Below, piece after piece: positions 1-5,926 of a DNA stretch of 6,200 nt. The notes beneath the pieces were generated by a model. That model saw only the letters and a list, made by a program, of their open reading frames with translations, was not told where the DNA came from and did no database searches. Source of the stretch: Candidatus Nanohalarchaeota archaeon (GTDB lineage Archaea; EX4484-52; JAADEF01); assembly GCA_013153555.1 (NCBI GenBank), contig JAADEF010000061.1, positions 1 through 6,200 on the forward strand. Direction: 5' to 3'. The first letter of the stretch is position 1; each line of letters begins with the position of its first letter. Position numbers and translations under genes: made by a program.

Positions 1-23
1 AAAGCATGAATTATAAGCGAGTT
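1..23 (+). repeat. Left arm of a perfect 23-bp inverted repeat
   Basis: These bases are the exact reverse complement of 333-355, which is the start of the 81-residue gene (ATG at 350) plus the last codons of the cysteine desulfurase. The match stops at base 24 (A here, G expected) and may extend left beyond the window. The arm begins AAAGCATGAATTATAAG, so it carries a displaced copy of the start codon and first six codons (MNYKRV) in the opposite orientation. It replaces the expected 3' end of the guide RNA at 24-71, so it marks a junction: a real inverted duplication, or an amplification or assembly chimera. Confidence 0.95.
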
Positions 24-71
24 ACTCCCTTTAATCATCCCGTCATACTGGGACGGCTTAATCATTGCCAT
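24..71 (-). ncRNA. Box C/D-type 2'-O-methylation guide RNA, 3' end missing
   Basis: Reading the minus strand: 5' flank AUGGC (71-67), one bulge base, C box AUGAUUA (65-59), a 12-nt guide AGCCGUCCCAGU (58-47), D' box AUGA (46-43), 4-nt spacer CGGG (42-39), C' box AUGAUUA (38-32), then the first 8 nt of a second guide, AAGGGAGU (31-24). The D box should lie at 19-16, but no AUGA or CUGA occurs anywhere in 1-31, and the closing-stem partner (GCCAU) is absent too. The RNA is therefore broken where the inverted repeat begins. The first guide is complementary to ACUGGGACGGCU. With one G-U wobble this pairs to the conserved 23S P-loop ACUGGGGCGG, and the N+5 rule selects the equivalent of E. coli G2251. 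The boxes differ from the canonical RUGAUGA/CUGA in a compensatory way, as in the RNA at 5864-5924. Targets are inferred from remembered rRNA sequences. Confidence 0.75.
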
Positions 72-90
72 AATAAAATAAGTAAGAGAA

Positions 91-100
91 TTTTAAAATA
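91..100 (-). promoter_or_regulatory. TATA-like box for the guide RNA at 24-71
   Basis: On the minus strand this reads TATTTTAAAA and lies 20-29 nt upstream of base 71, the likely 5' end of the guide RNA. It sits just past the stop codon of the 81-residue gene, so the RNA may have its own promoter rather than be cut from the mRNA. A+T-rich sequence makes chance matches common. Confidence 0.45.
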
Positions 101-104
101 CTTC

Positions 105-350
105 TCATAAATCTTTAATAAGAGATTCTATGGCTGCTATTTCATTTTCATTATCTCCTTCTACTACAATAGTTTTTTTACCCACAATCATATACACATC
201 ATCTTTAGAAAGTTCAATATTTGTTCCAATAGTGCCTGTCTTTTTATAGGATCTTTCCTTTATTAAAATATTAGAAAATTCTTCCACATCTATGCCTTTA
301 GAAAGGTGGAAAATTATTGAGCTACAGGTATCAACTCGCTTATAATTCAT
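105..350 (-). CDS. Uncharacterised 81-residue protein coupled to a cysteine desulfurase
   Basis: I do not recognise this protein. It starts at ATG 350, which overlaps the stop codon of the cysteine desulfurase in the four bases ATGA, so translation is probably coupled and both are made from one mRNA. By eye the chain alternates as strand (SSIIFHL, about 10-16), helix (DVEEFSNILIKE, about 21-32), a strand pair (about 40-64, ending KKTIVVEGD) and a C-terminal helix (ENEIAAIESLIKDL). This is a small alpha/beta domain without a signal peptide or membrane segment. The only cysteine is C9. Size and strand-helix order loosely recall small subunits such as KEOPS Pcc1, but I see no diagnostic motif. 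A role as sulfur acceptor or partner of the desulfurase is suggested only by position. Its 5' end (333-355) is duplicated in inverted orientation at 1-23. Confidence 0.75.
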   Translation of the reverse strand: MNYKRVDTCSSIIFHLSKGIDVEEFSNILIKERSYKKTGTIGTNIELSKDDVYMIVGKKTIVVEGDNENEIAAIESLIKDL

Positions 351-355
351 GCTTT
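333..355 (-). repeat. Right arm of the perfect 23-bp inverted repeat
   Basis: This arm spans the first codons of the 81-residue gene and the last codons of the cysteine desulfurase, so it is the native copy. The copy at 1-23 is its exact reverse complement, 309 bases away. Since this arm lies in normal coding sequence, the arm at 1-23 is the inserted or artefactual one. Confidence 0.95.
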
Positions 356-1450
356 CACCTTCTTTAACACTTCATTAAAAGCATTAATTTCATCCAAAGT
401 ATTGTAAAAATGTAAAGATGCTCTAACACATCCTTCTATTCCCAAATAATCCATTAACAAATGAGCGCAATGATGTCCTGCTCTTACATAAATGTTATGT
501 TGATTAAGCAATTCAGCCACTTTCAGATATTTAATTCCAGGGACATTAAAAGCAAAAATAGGCAATTGCTTATCTTTCTCACCATAATGCTCTAAACCTA
601 GCTCCTCCATAACCTCAAGCATTCTTTTAATTAGTTGCTTCTCTTGAGTTTTAATATAATCTATATTTTCATTAATTAAATCTAATGCTTTGCCCATAGC
701 AATAATCTCTGCAATAGCAGGTGTCCCTGACTCCCATGAATGAGGGGGTTGTTTTAAAACAAATCTTTCTCTATCAACATATTTAACAGATCCGCCACCT
801 AAATAAGCAGATTCAAACATCTCAAATTTATCCTTTCTTATGAATAAAGCTCCAGCACCATAAGGACCTAAACATTTATGAGCTGAAAAATAAAACACAT
901 CTATATGGCTTTGATTTAAATTAATTTCTCTATGTCCTACAATTTGCGCACCATCCACAACCATCAAATCAGCTATTCTTTTAACATGATTAACTTTGCC
1001 TATTACATTAGAAGCATGAGAAATAACAGCAACATCATAATAGCCTTCATAAATAACATCATAATGTGCATCTAATTCTAAATAATGTATGTTTGCGTTG
1101 TTTTGCTTAGCAACACGAAACCACGGCAAATATGCAGAATTGTGTTCTAATACGCTAAATGCTATGCTGTTCATTTTCCCTCTATAAGACAATGCAGAAA
1201 TATTTGATGCAAAAGTACTATTAAATACAAAAAATACATAAAAATCATCTGCATTGAAATAATTCATTAATTTTTCTCTCACTTCTTCCACTTTAAACGT
1301 TGCATTTATACCTAATTTATGCATTCCTCTGCCTATATTTGATCGTTTACAAGTGTAATATTTTTGTAAAACATCTAATACTTCTTTGGGCATTAAAGAT
1401 GTAGCAGCGTTATCAAAATAAATACCTTGAGGTCTGATTATTTCAAACAT
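347..1450 (-). CDS. sufS: Cysteine desulfurase, SufS-like (class V aminotransferase fold)
   Basis: This PLP enzyme removes sulfur from L-cysteine, giving alanine and an enzyme persulfide for Fe-S cluster assembly or tRNA thiolation. From ATG 1450 it has 367 residues, against about 400 for bacterial SufS. Visible motifs: N-terminal IYFDNAATS; EH (H103) of the LEHNSAYLPW segment, expected to stack on PLP; SHASNVIG (144-151); DGAQ with D166 and Q169; the PLP-binding lysine K192 in SAHKCLGPYG; SWESGTPAIA (239-248); and catalytic cysteine C328 in RAGHHCAHL, the short-loop form typical of SufS rather than NifS/IscS. RASLHFYNT near the end is also SufS-like. A TTG at 1471 would add seven residues, but the ATG at 1450 has a TATA-like box at the right distance and the TTG overlaps that box, so I prefer ATG. 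The next gene overlaps by ATGA. No scaffold protein (IscU, SufU, SufBC) is in the window. Note C193 directly after the PLP lysine. Confidence 0.93.
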   Translation of the reverse strand: MFEIIRPQGIYFDNAATSLMPKEVLDVLQKYYTCKRSNIGRGMHKLGINATFKVEEVREKLMNYFNADDFYVFFVFNSTFASNISALSYRGKMNSIAFSVLEHNSAYLPWFRVAKQNNANIHYLELDAHYDVIYEGYYDVAVISHASNVIGKVNHVKRIADLMVVDGAQIVGHREINLNQSHIDVFYFSAHKCLGPYGAGALFIRKDKFEMFESAYLGGGSVKYVDRERFVLKQPPHSWESGTPAIAEIIAMGKALDLINENIDYIKTQEKQLIKRMLEVMEELGLEHYGEKDKQLPIFAFNVPGIKYLKVAELLNQHNIYVRAGHHCAHLLMDYLGIEGCVRASLHFYNTLDEINAFNEVLKKVKA

Positions 1451-1470
1451 ATTATTTAGTATGTAAAACA

Positions 1471-1482
1471 AATATTTAAAAA
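1471..1482 (-). promoter_or_regulatory. TATA-like box of the cysteine desulfurase
   Basis: The minus strand reads TTTTTAAATATT, spanning 21-32 nt upstream of ATG 1450. That is the classic distance for a leaderless archaeal transcript starting at or next to the start codon. It supports ATG 1450 over the TTG at 1471, which lies at the edge of this box. Confidence 0.55.
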
Positions 1483-1538
1483 TGTATACTGTGTTTTACA
1501 AAAAATATATTTGAGAAGATTTATGAAATTATCCAACA

Positions 1539-1547
1539 TTTTAAATA
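1539..1547 (+). promoter_or_regulatory. TATA-like box of reverse gyrase
   Basis: TTTTAAATA lies 23-31 nt upstream of ATG 1570, again the leaderless spacing. No Shine-Dalgarno sequence precedes the ATG (CTTTAAAT is the immediate upstream sequence). Together with the divergent box at 1471-1482 it makes 1451-1569 a bidirectional promoter region. Confidence 0.55.
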
Positions 1548-1569
1548 TTATATGATCTAAACTTTAAAT

Positions 1570-4500
1570 ATGGAAGTAGCATATGAAACGCTCTGCCCAG
1601 TGTGCCAAGGAAAACTAACTCAACAAGAAATAGAAAAAAATTTATGCTTCAAAACTAAAAAACCACTTTATCTTCCTTACGAAGTGAAAGAATTAAAAGA
1701 GTTCGAAAAATTTTTTGGAAAAAAATTAAGAAAAATACAAAGATTGTGGGCAAAGCGTGTTTTAAGACATGAAAGCTTTGCAATAGAAGCACCCACAGGA
1801 ACAGGAAAAAGCAGTTTTGGAATAAAAATGTCAGAATATCTTGCATCAAAAGGCAAAAAATGTTACATTATAGTTCCTACCACTAACTTAGTAAAGCAAA
1901 CCTACGAAAAAATTAGCAATTCTAAAGCTATAGCCTACCACAAAGATCTAAAAAACAAAGAAGAAGTACTTAACAACATCAGCCAAGGAGGCTTTTCCAT
2001 CTTAATTACTACTGCAACTTTTCTTGTAAAACATTACGACAAAATAAAACATCAAAAATTTGATTTTATTTTTGTTGATGATCTTGACGCAGTTTTAAAA
2101 GGATCTAAAAACATAGACAAAATCATTAGCCTTTTAGGATATTCTCAAAAAGAAATTGCAAAAGGACAAGAGTATCTTCAAAAAATAAGGAAATATAAAG
2201 GAATATTAGTTATAGCAACAGCAACATCCAAACCTGGTTCAGCCACAGTAAAACTTAGAGAAGTGCTGGGCATAGATGCAAGCTCATCACGTCATGCGTT
2301 AAGAAACATTGTTGATGTAGGGTATGCAACTCAAAATTATAAAAAAGCCATATTAGAACTTATAAATTTTTTGGAAGATGGGATAATAGTATACACTAAT
2401 ACAGAAGAAGAAGCAAAAAAACTATATGCATATTTAGAAGAACACAAAATCAAAGTAGGTAAAGCAGAAAACATAGAAGAATTTAAAGAAGGTAAAATAA
2501 ATGTGTTAATAGGAATAAGCGCTCCTTACGGAAAATTAGTGAGAGGGTTAGATCTTCCAAAAAGAGTAAAATACGCTCTATTTTATAAGATACCGCATTT
2601 TAAAATAAACTTAAAAGAAGAAATAACAGATAATTTAGTAAAAGTGCTGTTAGGCATTTTCAGAAATCATCCTTCCATTTCCTCCAAATACTATTCTTTA
2701 TTAAATAATCTTGAAGAAGCAAAAGCTCTTGTAAAAAAAATACTTCTTGATCCAGAAAAAGAAAAATATGTGATTAAAGGAGTAGTAATTAAAAAATCTG
2801 AAATCATTATCCCTGATTTAAAAACATATATTCAAGCATCTGGAAGAACATCAAGGATGTATGCAGGAGGATTAACAAAAGGATTAAGCATAATAGTAGA
2901 TGAAGAAAAGCATTTAGATGCATTTAAAATAAAAGCCATGTTTTATGATATTGACATCAAAGATATAAATCACATCAACTTACAAGCCCTTAAACAAGAA
3001 ATAGAAGAAGAAAGAAAAAATTTAGATAAAATAAAAATCTCTTCTAAAGAAATGATATTTCCTGCTTTAATGGTGGTGGAATCTCCTACTAAGGCCAAAC
3101 AAATAAGCAGGTTTTTTGGAAAACCTGCCATAAGACTGCAAGACAACCAAATATTTTATGAAATATTTACAGGAAAATATGTGCTTATTATTACTGCATC
3201 TCTCGGGCATGTAGTGGATCTCATAACTAAAAAATATTTTCATGGTGTAGAAGTAAACAAAAAAATAATACCTCATTATGATTCTATTAAAAAATGCCCA
3301 AATGAAGGGATTCAGTTTGTGGATGAAGATAAGCAATGTGAAGAAATAAGAGATTCAAAATTAACCATAAACAATATAAGAAAAAACGGATATGATGCTG
3401 AACTTATAATCATAGCCACAGACCCAGATACAGAAGGAGAAAAAATAGCAAAAGACATACGCAATTTAGACAGCTTTGTAGAAATAAAAAGAGCTGAATT
3501 TCACGAAGTAACAAAACCAGCCATAATAGAAGCGTTAAATAATCTCCGTGAAATTCACGAAAACTTAGTTGATGCACAAATTGTTAGAAGAGTAGAAGAT
3601 CGCTGGATTGGATTTGAACTAAGCAAAAAAGTGCAACAACATTTTAAACAAAAAAACCTGTCGGCAGGAAGAGTTCAAACACCAGTATTAGGTTGGATAA
3701 TAGATGCTTATGAAAAAAGCAAACAAAAGAAAAAGGAGTATTATCTCATTATTGAAAATGCAAAAATAAAAATAGATAAAGAATTACAAGAAGGGGAATA
3801 TGAAGCGGAAATAATTGTTAAAGAAAAAAGAGAAAAAGAACTTACTCCCTTACCACCTTATTCCACAGATGAAGCGCTCAAAGATATAAACCGCATCTTA
3901 AAAATAGATGCCAATAATGCAATGAAAATTCTTCAAAAACTTTTTGAAAACGGATTAATAACCTACCACCGTACAGATTCAACACGTGTTTCTGAAAAAG
4001 GTTTAGAAATAGCAAAAATGTATCTTCAAGATGACTTTGTAGGAAGAACCTGGGAAGAAGGAAGCGAAGGAGCTCATGAATGTATAAGACCCACGAAACC
4101 GCTAACAAAACAAGATTTGCTGAGCCTTTTAGAGCAGAACATTCTTAGAATAAGTGATGAACTTACATCACAAGATCTTAGTGTTTATGATTTAATATTT
4201 AGAAGGTTTATGGCATCTCAAGCTAAGAAAATAAAAGTAGAAGAGGAAAAATACATTATTGAGATCAACAAACAAAGTATAGAACATACTGCCATCACAA
4301 AATACGAAGGTAAAGCGTATGAACTTTACCCCTATATAGGCATACCTATAAAACTTCCCGAAGGCGTGCATAAAGTTTTAGTTGAATCAAAGCTCGTACC
4401 AATTACTTACCCACTAACACAAGCAGAGCTTATAAAACTAATGAAAGAAAGAAAAATAGGAAGACCTAGCACTTATGCCACCATAATAAACAAAATACTA

Positions 4501-4737
4501 ACGAGAAAATACGCAGTTGAAAAATCAAGCTTTCTTATACCTACACCATTAGGAATTAAAGTATATAACTTCCTTACATCTCATTATAAAAAATATGTAA
4601 GTGAAGAAACAACTCAAAAAATATATGAAATCATGGATTTAGTTGAGCAAGGAAAAATAAAAGGAGAAGAAGTTCTATGGCAACTTTATCACGAAATAAA
4701 AAATTTAGAACATGAAGCTATTAAAACTACACTTTAA
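1570..4737 (+). CDS. rgy: Reverse gyrase (single-chain helicase-topoisomerase IA)
   Basis: Reverse gyrase uses ATP to introduce positive supercoils into DNA and is found essentially in hyperthermophiles. This 1055-residue chain is collinear with the Archaeoglobus enzyme as I remember it. N-terminal zinc-finger region: C9, C12 and C26 are present, but the usual fourth cysteine is Y34. Helicase-like domain: Walker A APTGTGKSS with K80; Walker B VDDLD (169-173); ATATS (216-220); motif VI QASGRTSR (422-429). Topoisomerase IA domain: Toprim VVESPTKA with E504; DPDTEGE with D618, D620 and E622; catalytic tyrosine Y799 in LITYHRTDS; GRPSTYATI (964-972). The second zinc finger, just before the Toprim acidic motif, is eroded: only C576 and C590 remain where two CxxC pairs are normal. 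The gene is intact, unlike the split pair in Nanoarchaeum equitans. Start ATG 1570 fits the family N-terminus and the TATA-like box. Its end overlaps DUF2073 by 11 bp, tail to tail. Confidence 0.98.
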   Translation: MEVAYETLCPVCQGKLTQQEIEKNLCFKTKKPLYLPYEVKELKEFEKFFGKKLRKIQRLWAKRVLRHESFAIEAPTGTGKSSFGIKMSEYLASKGKKCYIIVPTTNLVKQTYEKISNSKAIAYHKDLKNKEEVLNNISQGGFSILITTATFLVKHYDKIKHQKFDFIFVDDLDAVLKGSKNIDKIISLLGYSQKEIAKGQEYLQKIRKYKGILVIATATSKPGSATVKLREVLGIDASSSRHALRNIVDVGYATQNYKKAILELINFLEDGIIVYTNTEEEAKKLYAYLEEHKIKVGKAENIEEFKEGKINVLIGISAPYGKLVRGLDLPKRVKYALFYKIPHFKINLKEEITDNLVKVLLGIFRNHPSISSKYYSLLNNLEEAKALVKKILLDPEKEKYVIKGVVIKKSEIIIPDLKTYIQASGRTSRMYAGGLTKGLSIIVDEEKHLDAFKIKAMFYDIDIKDINHINLQALKQEIEEERKNLDKIKISSKEMIFPALMVVESPTKAKQISRFFGKPAIRLQDNQIFYEIFTGKYVLIITASLGHVVDLITKKYFHGVEVNKKIIPHYDSIKKCPNEGIQFVDEDKQCEEIRDSKLTINNIRKNGYDAELIIIATDPDTEGEKIAKDIRNLDSFVEIKRAEFHEVTKPAIIEALNNLREIHENLVDAQIVRRVEDRWIGFELSKKVQQHFKQKNLSAGRVQTPVLGWIIDAYEKSKQKKKEYYLIIENAKIKIDKELQEGEYEAEIIVKEKREKELTPLPPYSTDEALKDINRILKIDANNAMKILQKLFENGLITYHRTDSTRVSEKGLEIAKMYLQDDFVGRTWEEGSEGAHECIRPTKPLTKQDLLSLLEQNILRISDELTSQDLSVYDLIFRRFMASQAKKIKVEEEKYIIEINKQSIEHTAITKYEGKAYELYPYIGIPIKLPEGVHKVLVESKLVPITYPLTQAELIKLMKERKIGRPSTYATIINKILTRKYAVEKSSFLIPTPLGIKVYNFLTSHYKKYVSEETTQKIYEIMDLVEQGKIKGEEVLWQLYHEIKNLEHEAIKTTL

Positions 4738-5065
4738 GAATAGCATAACCCTTCCTGCTTTTAATCTCTTTTATTGCTTCTGCATTACCTATGAGCGTGA
4801 TTCCATCTTGTTGTTTAAATTTCTTTAAAAACCTCCACACACCTTTTTCTGCTTCCTTCGTAATGCTGGCAATTTCAATGCCCTTAAACTTATCAGCATC
4901 AACTAAATTCATTGCTTCTTCAATAAGTCGCGCTTCTTCTTCTGGCTTTAACTTTTTAGGAATGATAAGAATTTTATTTTTAGTTTTTATCATTTTAATA
5001 ATTTGCTTAGGAGTAAGTTTCTTAAATTCCTCATAAGGCAAATATTCTAAATTTATCTCTGCCAT
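4727..5065 (-). CDS. DUF2073 family protein, partner of the Era-like GTPase
   Basis: This 112-residue protein resembles the archaeal DUF2073 family, whose function is unknown and whose members usually sit beside an Era-like GTPase, as here. Recognisable family features are the central LKPEEEARLIEEAMNLV helix (about 39-55), the following FKGIEIASI strand, and the C-terminal GITLIGNAEAIKEI and AILKV segments. It has no signal peptide, membrane segment or cysteine, so it is likely cytoplasmic. It starts four bases after the GTPase stop codon, so it is probably translated from the same mRNA; no separate promoter is visible. Its last 11 bases overlap the 3' end of reverse gyrase on the other strand. 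The context suggests a regulator or partner of the GTPase, but that is inference. Confidence 0.9.
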   Translation of the reverse strand: MAEINLEYLPYEEFKKLTPKQIIKMIKTKNKILIIPKKLKPEEEARLIEEAMNLVDADKFKGIEIASITKEAEKGVWRFLKKFKQQDGITLIGNAEAIKEIKSRKGYAILKV

Positions 5066-5069
5066 AGCA

Positions 5070-5711
5070 TCACTTTGAAACCAATTCTATTAACTTTTCA
5101 TAAAAATAATCCATTCCTTTCCCTGTTTTAGCACTAATTCCTACAACCTCATAATTTGGAAAAACCTCTCTTACTTTATGAGCAGATGCATTTTTAAGAT
5201 CTATTTTATTGGCAGCTATTATAAAAGGAATCCCTCGTGACTCCAAATTACCTAAAATAGTTACATTAACTTGAGTCAAAGGATCTTTGCTTGCATCAAT
5301 AACCATAACAACCGCATCTACATTATCCAGCCATTTAATAGCATCTATTACTCCTTTTGTAGCTTGCTTTGCCCTCTCTTTTGCTTCTTTTTTACTTAAT
5401 CCTTTTTTAATAAAGTCTTCATAATCTATTTTTGTAGCAATTCCGGGTGTATCCACCAAATCAATCTCAACCTCTTTATCTCCTTTTTTTATAATAACAC
5501 TTTCTTTAATTTTAATTTCACGCGTTTCATGAGGTATGGAAGATTCAGAAGTAAAACCCTCCTTCGCAAAATCCATGCTGATGCGGTTAGCTAATGTAGA
5601 TTTTCCTGCATTAGGAGGACCATAAAATCCAACTTTTATTTTCTTTTTTTTAGAAAAAAGTTTAGATACAATGCCTTTTTGTATGAACTTTTTTATTTTT
5701 TTAAACACCAT
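5070..5711 (-). CDS. Era-like archaeal GTPase without a KH domain
   Basis: This is a TrmE-Era-type P-loop GTPase. From ATG 5711 it has 213 residues. Motifs in order: G1 GPPNAGKS (31-38), probable G2 threonine T63 in PHETR, G3 DTPG (87-90), G4 NKID (168-171), G5 SAK (193-195). The chain ends soon after G5, so the C-terminal KH domain that lets bacterial Era bind 16S rRNA is absent. The first 26 residues are very lysine-rich (KKIKKFIQK...SKKKKIK) and could bind RNA or membrane. An upstream in-frame ATG at 5789 would add 26 residues; I reject it because archaeal relatives begin with this short basic stretch and a TATA-like box (5731-5742) lies at leaderless distance from 5711. DUF2073 follows by four bases. 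The zinc-ribbon gene often found with this pair elsewhere is not in the window. Function unknown; a ribosome-related role is only an analogy. Confidence 0.93.
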   Translation of the reverse strand: MVFKKIKKFIQKGIVSKLFSKKKKIKVGFYGPPNAGKSTLANRISMDFAKEGFTSESSIPHETREIKIKESVIIKKGDKEVEIDLVDTPGIATKIDYEDFIKKGLSKKEAKERAKQATKGVIDAIKWLDNVDAVVMVIDASKDPLTQVNVTILGNLESRGIPFIIAANKIDLKNASAHKVREVFPNYEVVGISAKTGKGMDYFYEKLIELVSK

Positions 5712-5730
5712 AACTATATTTATGGCAAGC

Positions 5731-5742
5731 AAATTATTAAAA
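5731..5742 (-). promoter_or_regulatory. TATA-like box of the GTPase-DUF2073 operon
   Basis: The minus strand reads TTTTAATAATTT, spanning 20-31 nt upstream of ATG 5711. This fits a leaderless transcript and supports the shorter GTPase start. It lies inside the alternative N-terminal extension from ATG 5789. Confidence 0.5.
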
Positions 5743-5841
5743 TTATCTTCTCCAAACGAAGAAGGAAAATATATGTTCCTTGGAAACATGCAGGAGCTGC
5801 TTATTTAGGAATTAAATAAAAATTTCAAATTTCTGCATAGC

Positions 5842-5863
5842 AAAAAAATTTACGAAAAAGTAA
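5842..5863 (-). terminator. U-rich terminator tracts after the guide RNA
   Basis: Immediately after the closing stem of the guide RNA, the minus strand has a T5 run (5859-5855) and a T7 run (5848-5842). Archaeal RNA polymerase stops at such oligo-T tracts without a hairpin. The rest of the gap to the GTPase promoter shows nothing else I can support. Confidence 0.55.
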
Positions 5864-5924
5864 AGGGCTCATAGGGTGTTCACATAATCACTCTTTCATG
5901 TGACGGTCTTATAATCATCGCCCT
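5864..5924 (-). ncRNA. Box C/D-type 2'-O-methylation guide RNA with variant boxes
   Basis: This 61-nt RNA directs fibrillarin, with L7Ae and Nop5, to 2'-O-methylate RNA. Minus strand, 5' to 3': AGGGC (5924-5920), bulge G, C box AUGAUUA (5918-5912), guide UAAGACCGUCAC (5911-5900, 12 nt), D' AUGA (5899-5896), spacer AAGA, C' GUGAUUA (5891-5885), guide UGUGAACACCCU (5884-5873, 12 nt), D AUGA (5872-5869), GCCCU (5868-5864). AGGGC pairs with GCCCU in five base pairs, leaving the three-base bulge a kink-turn needs. Canonical boxes are RUGAUGA and CUGA. Here the G-C pair they form becomes U-A in both the C/D and C'/D' pairs. The first guide fits 23S helix 69 with the methylated base at the equivalent of E. 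coli C1920; the second fits the A loop at U2552 less well. The gene lies two bases after a stop codon, with U-rich terminators behind it. It might be processed from the upstream mRNA or have its own promoter. Confidence 0.85.
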
Positions 5925-5926
5925 AA

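Noticed and set aside
6..110. A 34-codon frame on the plus strand beginning MNYKRV
   Set aside because: Its start is simply the inverted-repeat copy of the 81-residue gene's start; the remainder runs antisense through the guide RNA and its promoter.
1451..1471. TTG start at 1471 for the cysteine desulfurase
   Set aside because: It lies at the edge of the TATA-like box that fits ATG 1450 and adds seven residues not typical of the family.
4791..5036. Plus-strand 81-codon frame opposite DUF2073
   Set aside because: It is antisense to a recognised family protein and has no family features or start signal of its own.
5774..5788. Small imperfect palindrome around TTCCTTGGAA
   Set aside because: The arms are only four to five bases, and nothing nearby suggests an operator or terminator.
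5712..5789. N-terminal extension of the GTPase from ATG 5789 (MFPRN...)
   Set aside because: The family begins with the short lysine-rich stretch at ATG 5711, and the likely promoter lies inside this extension.
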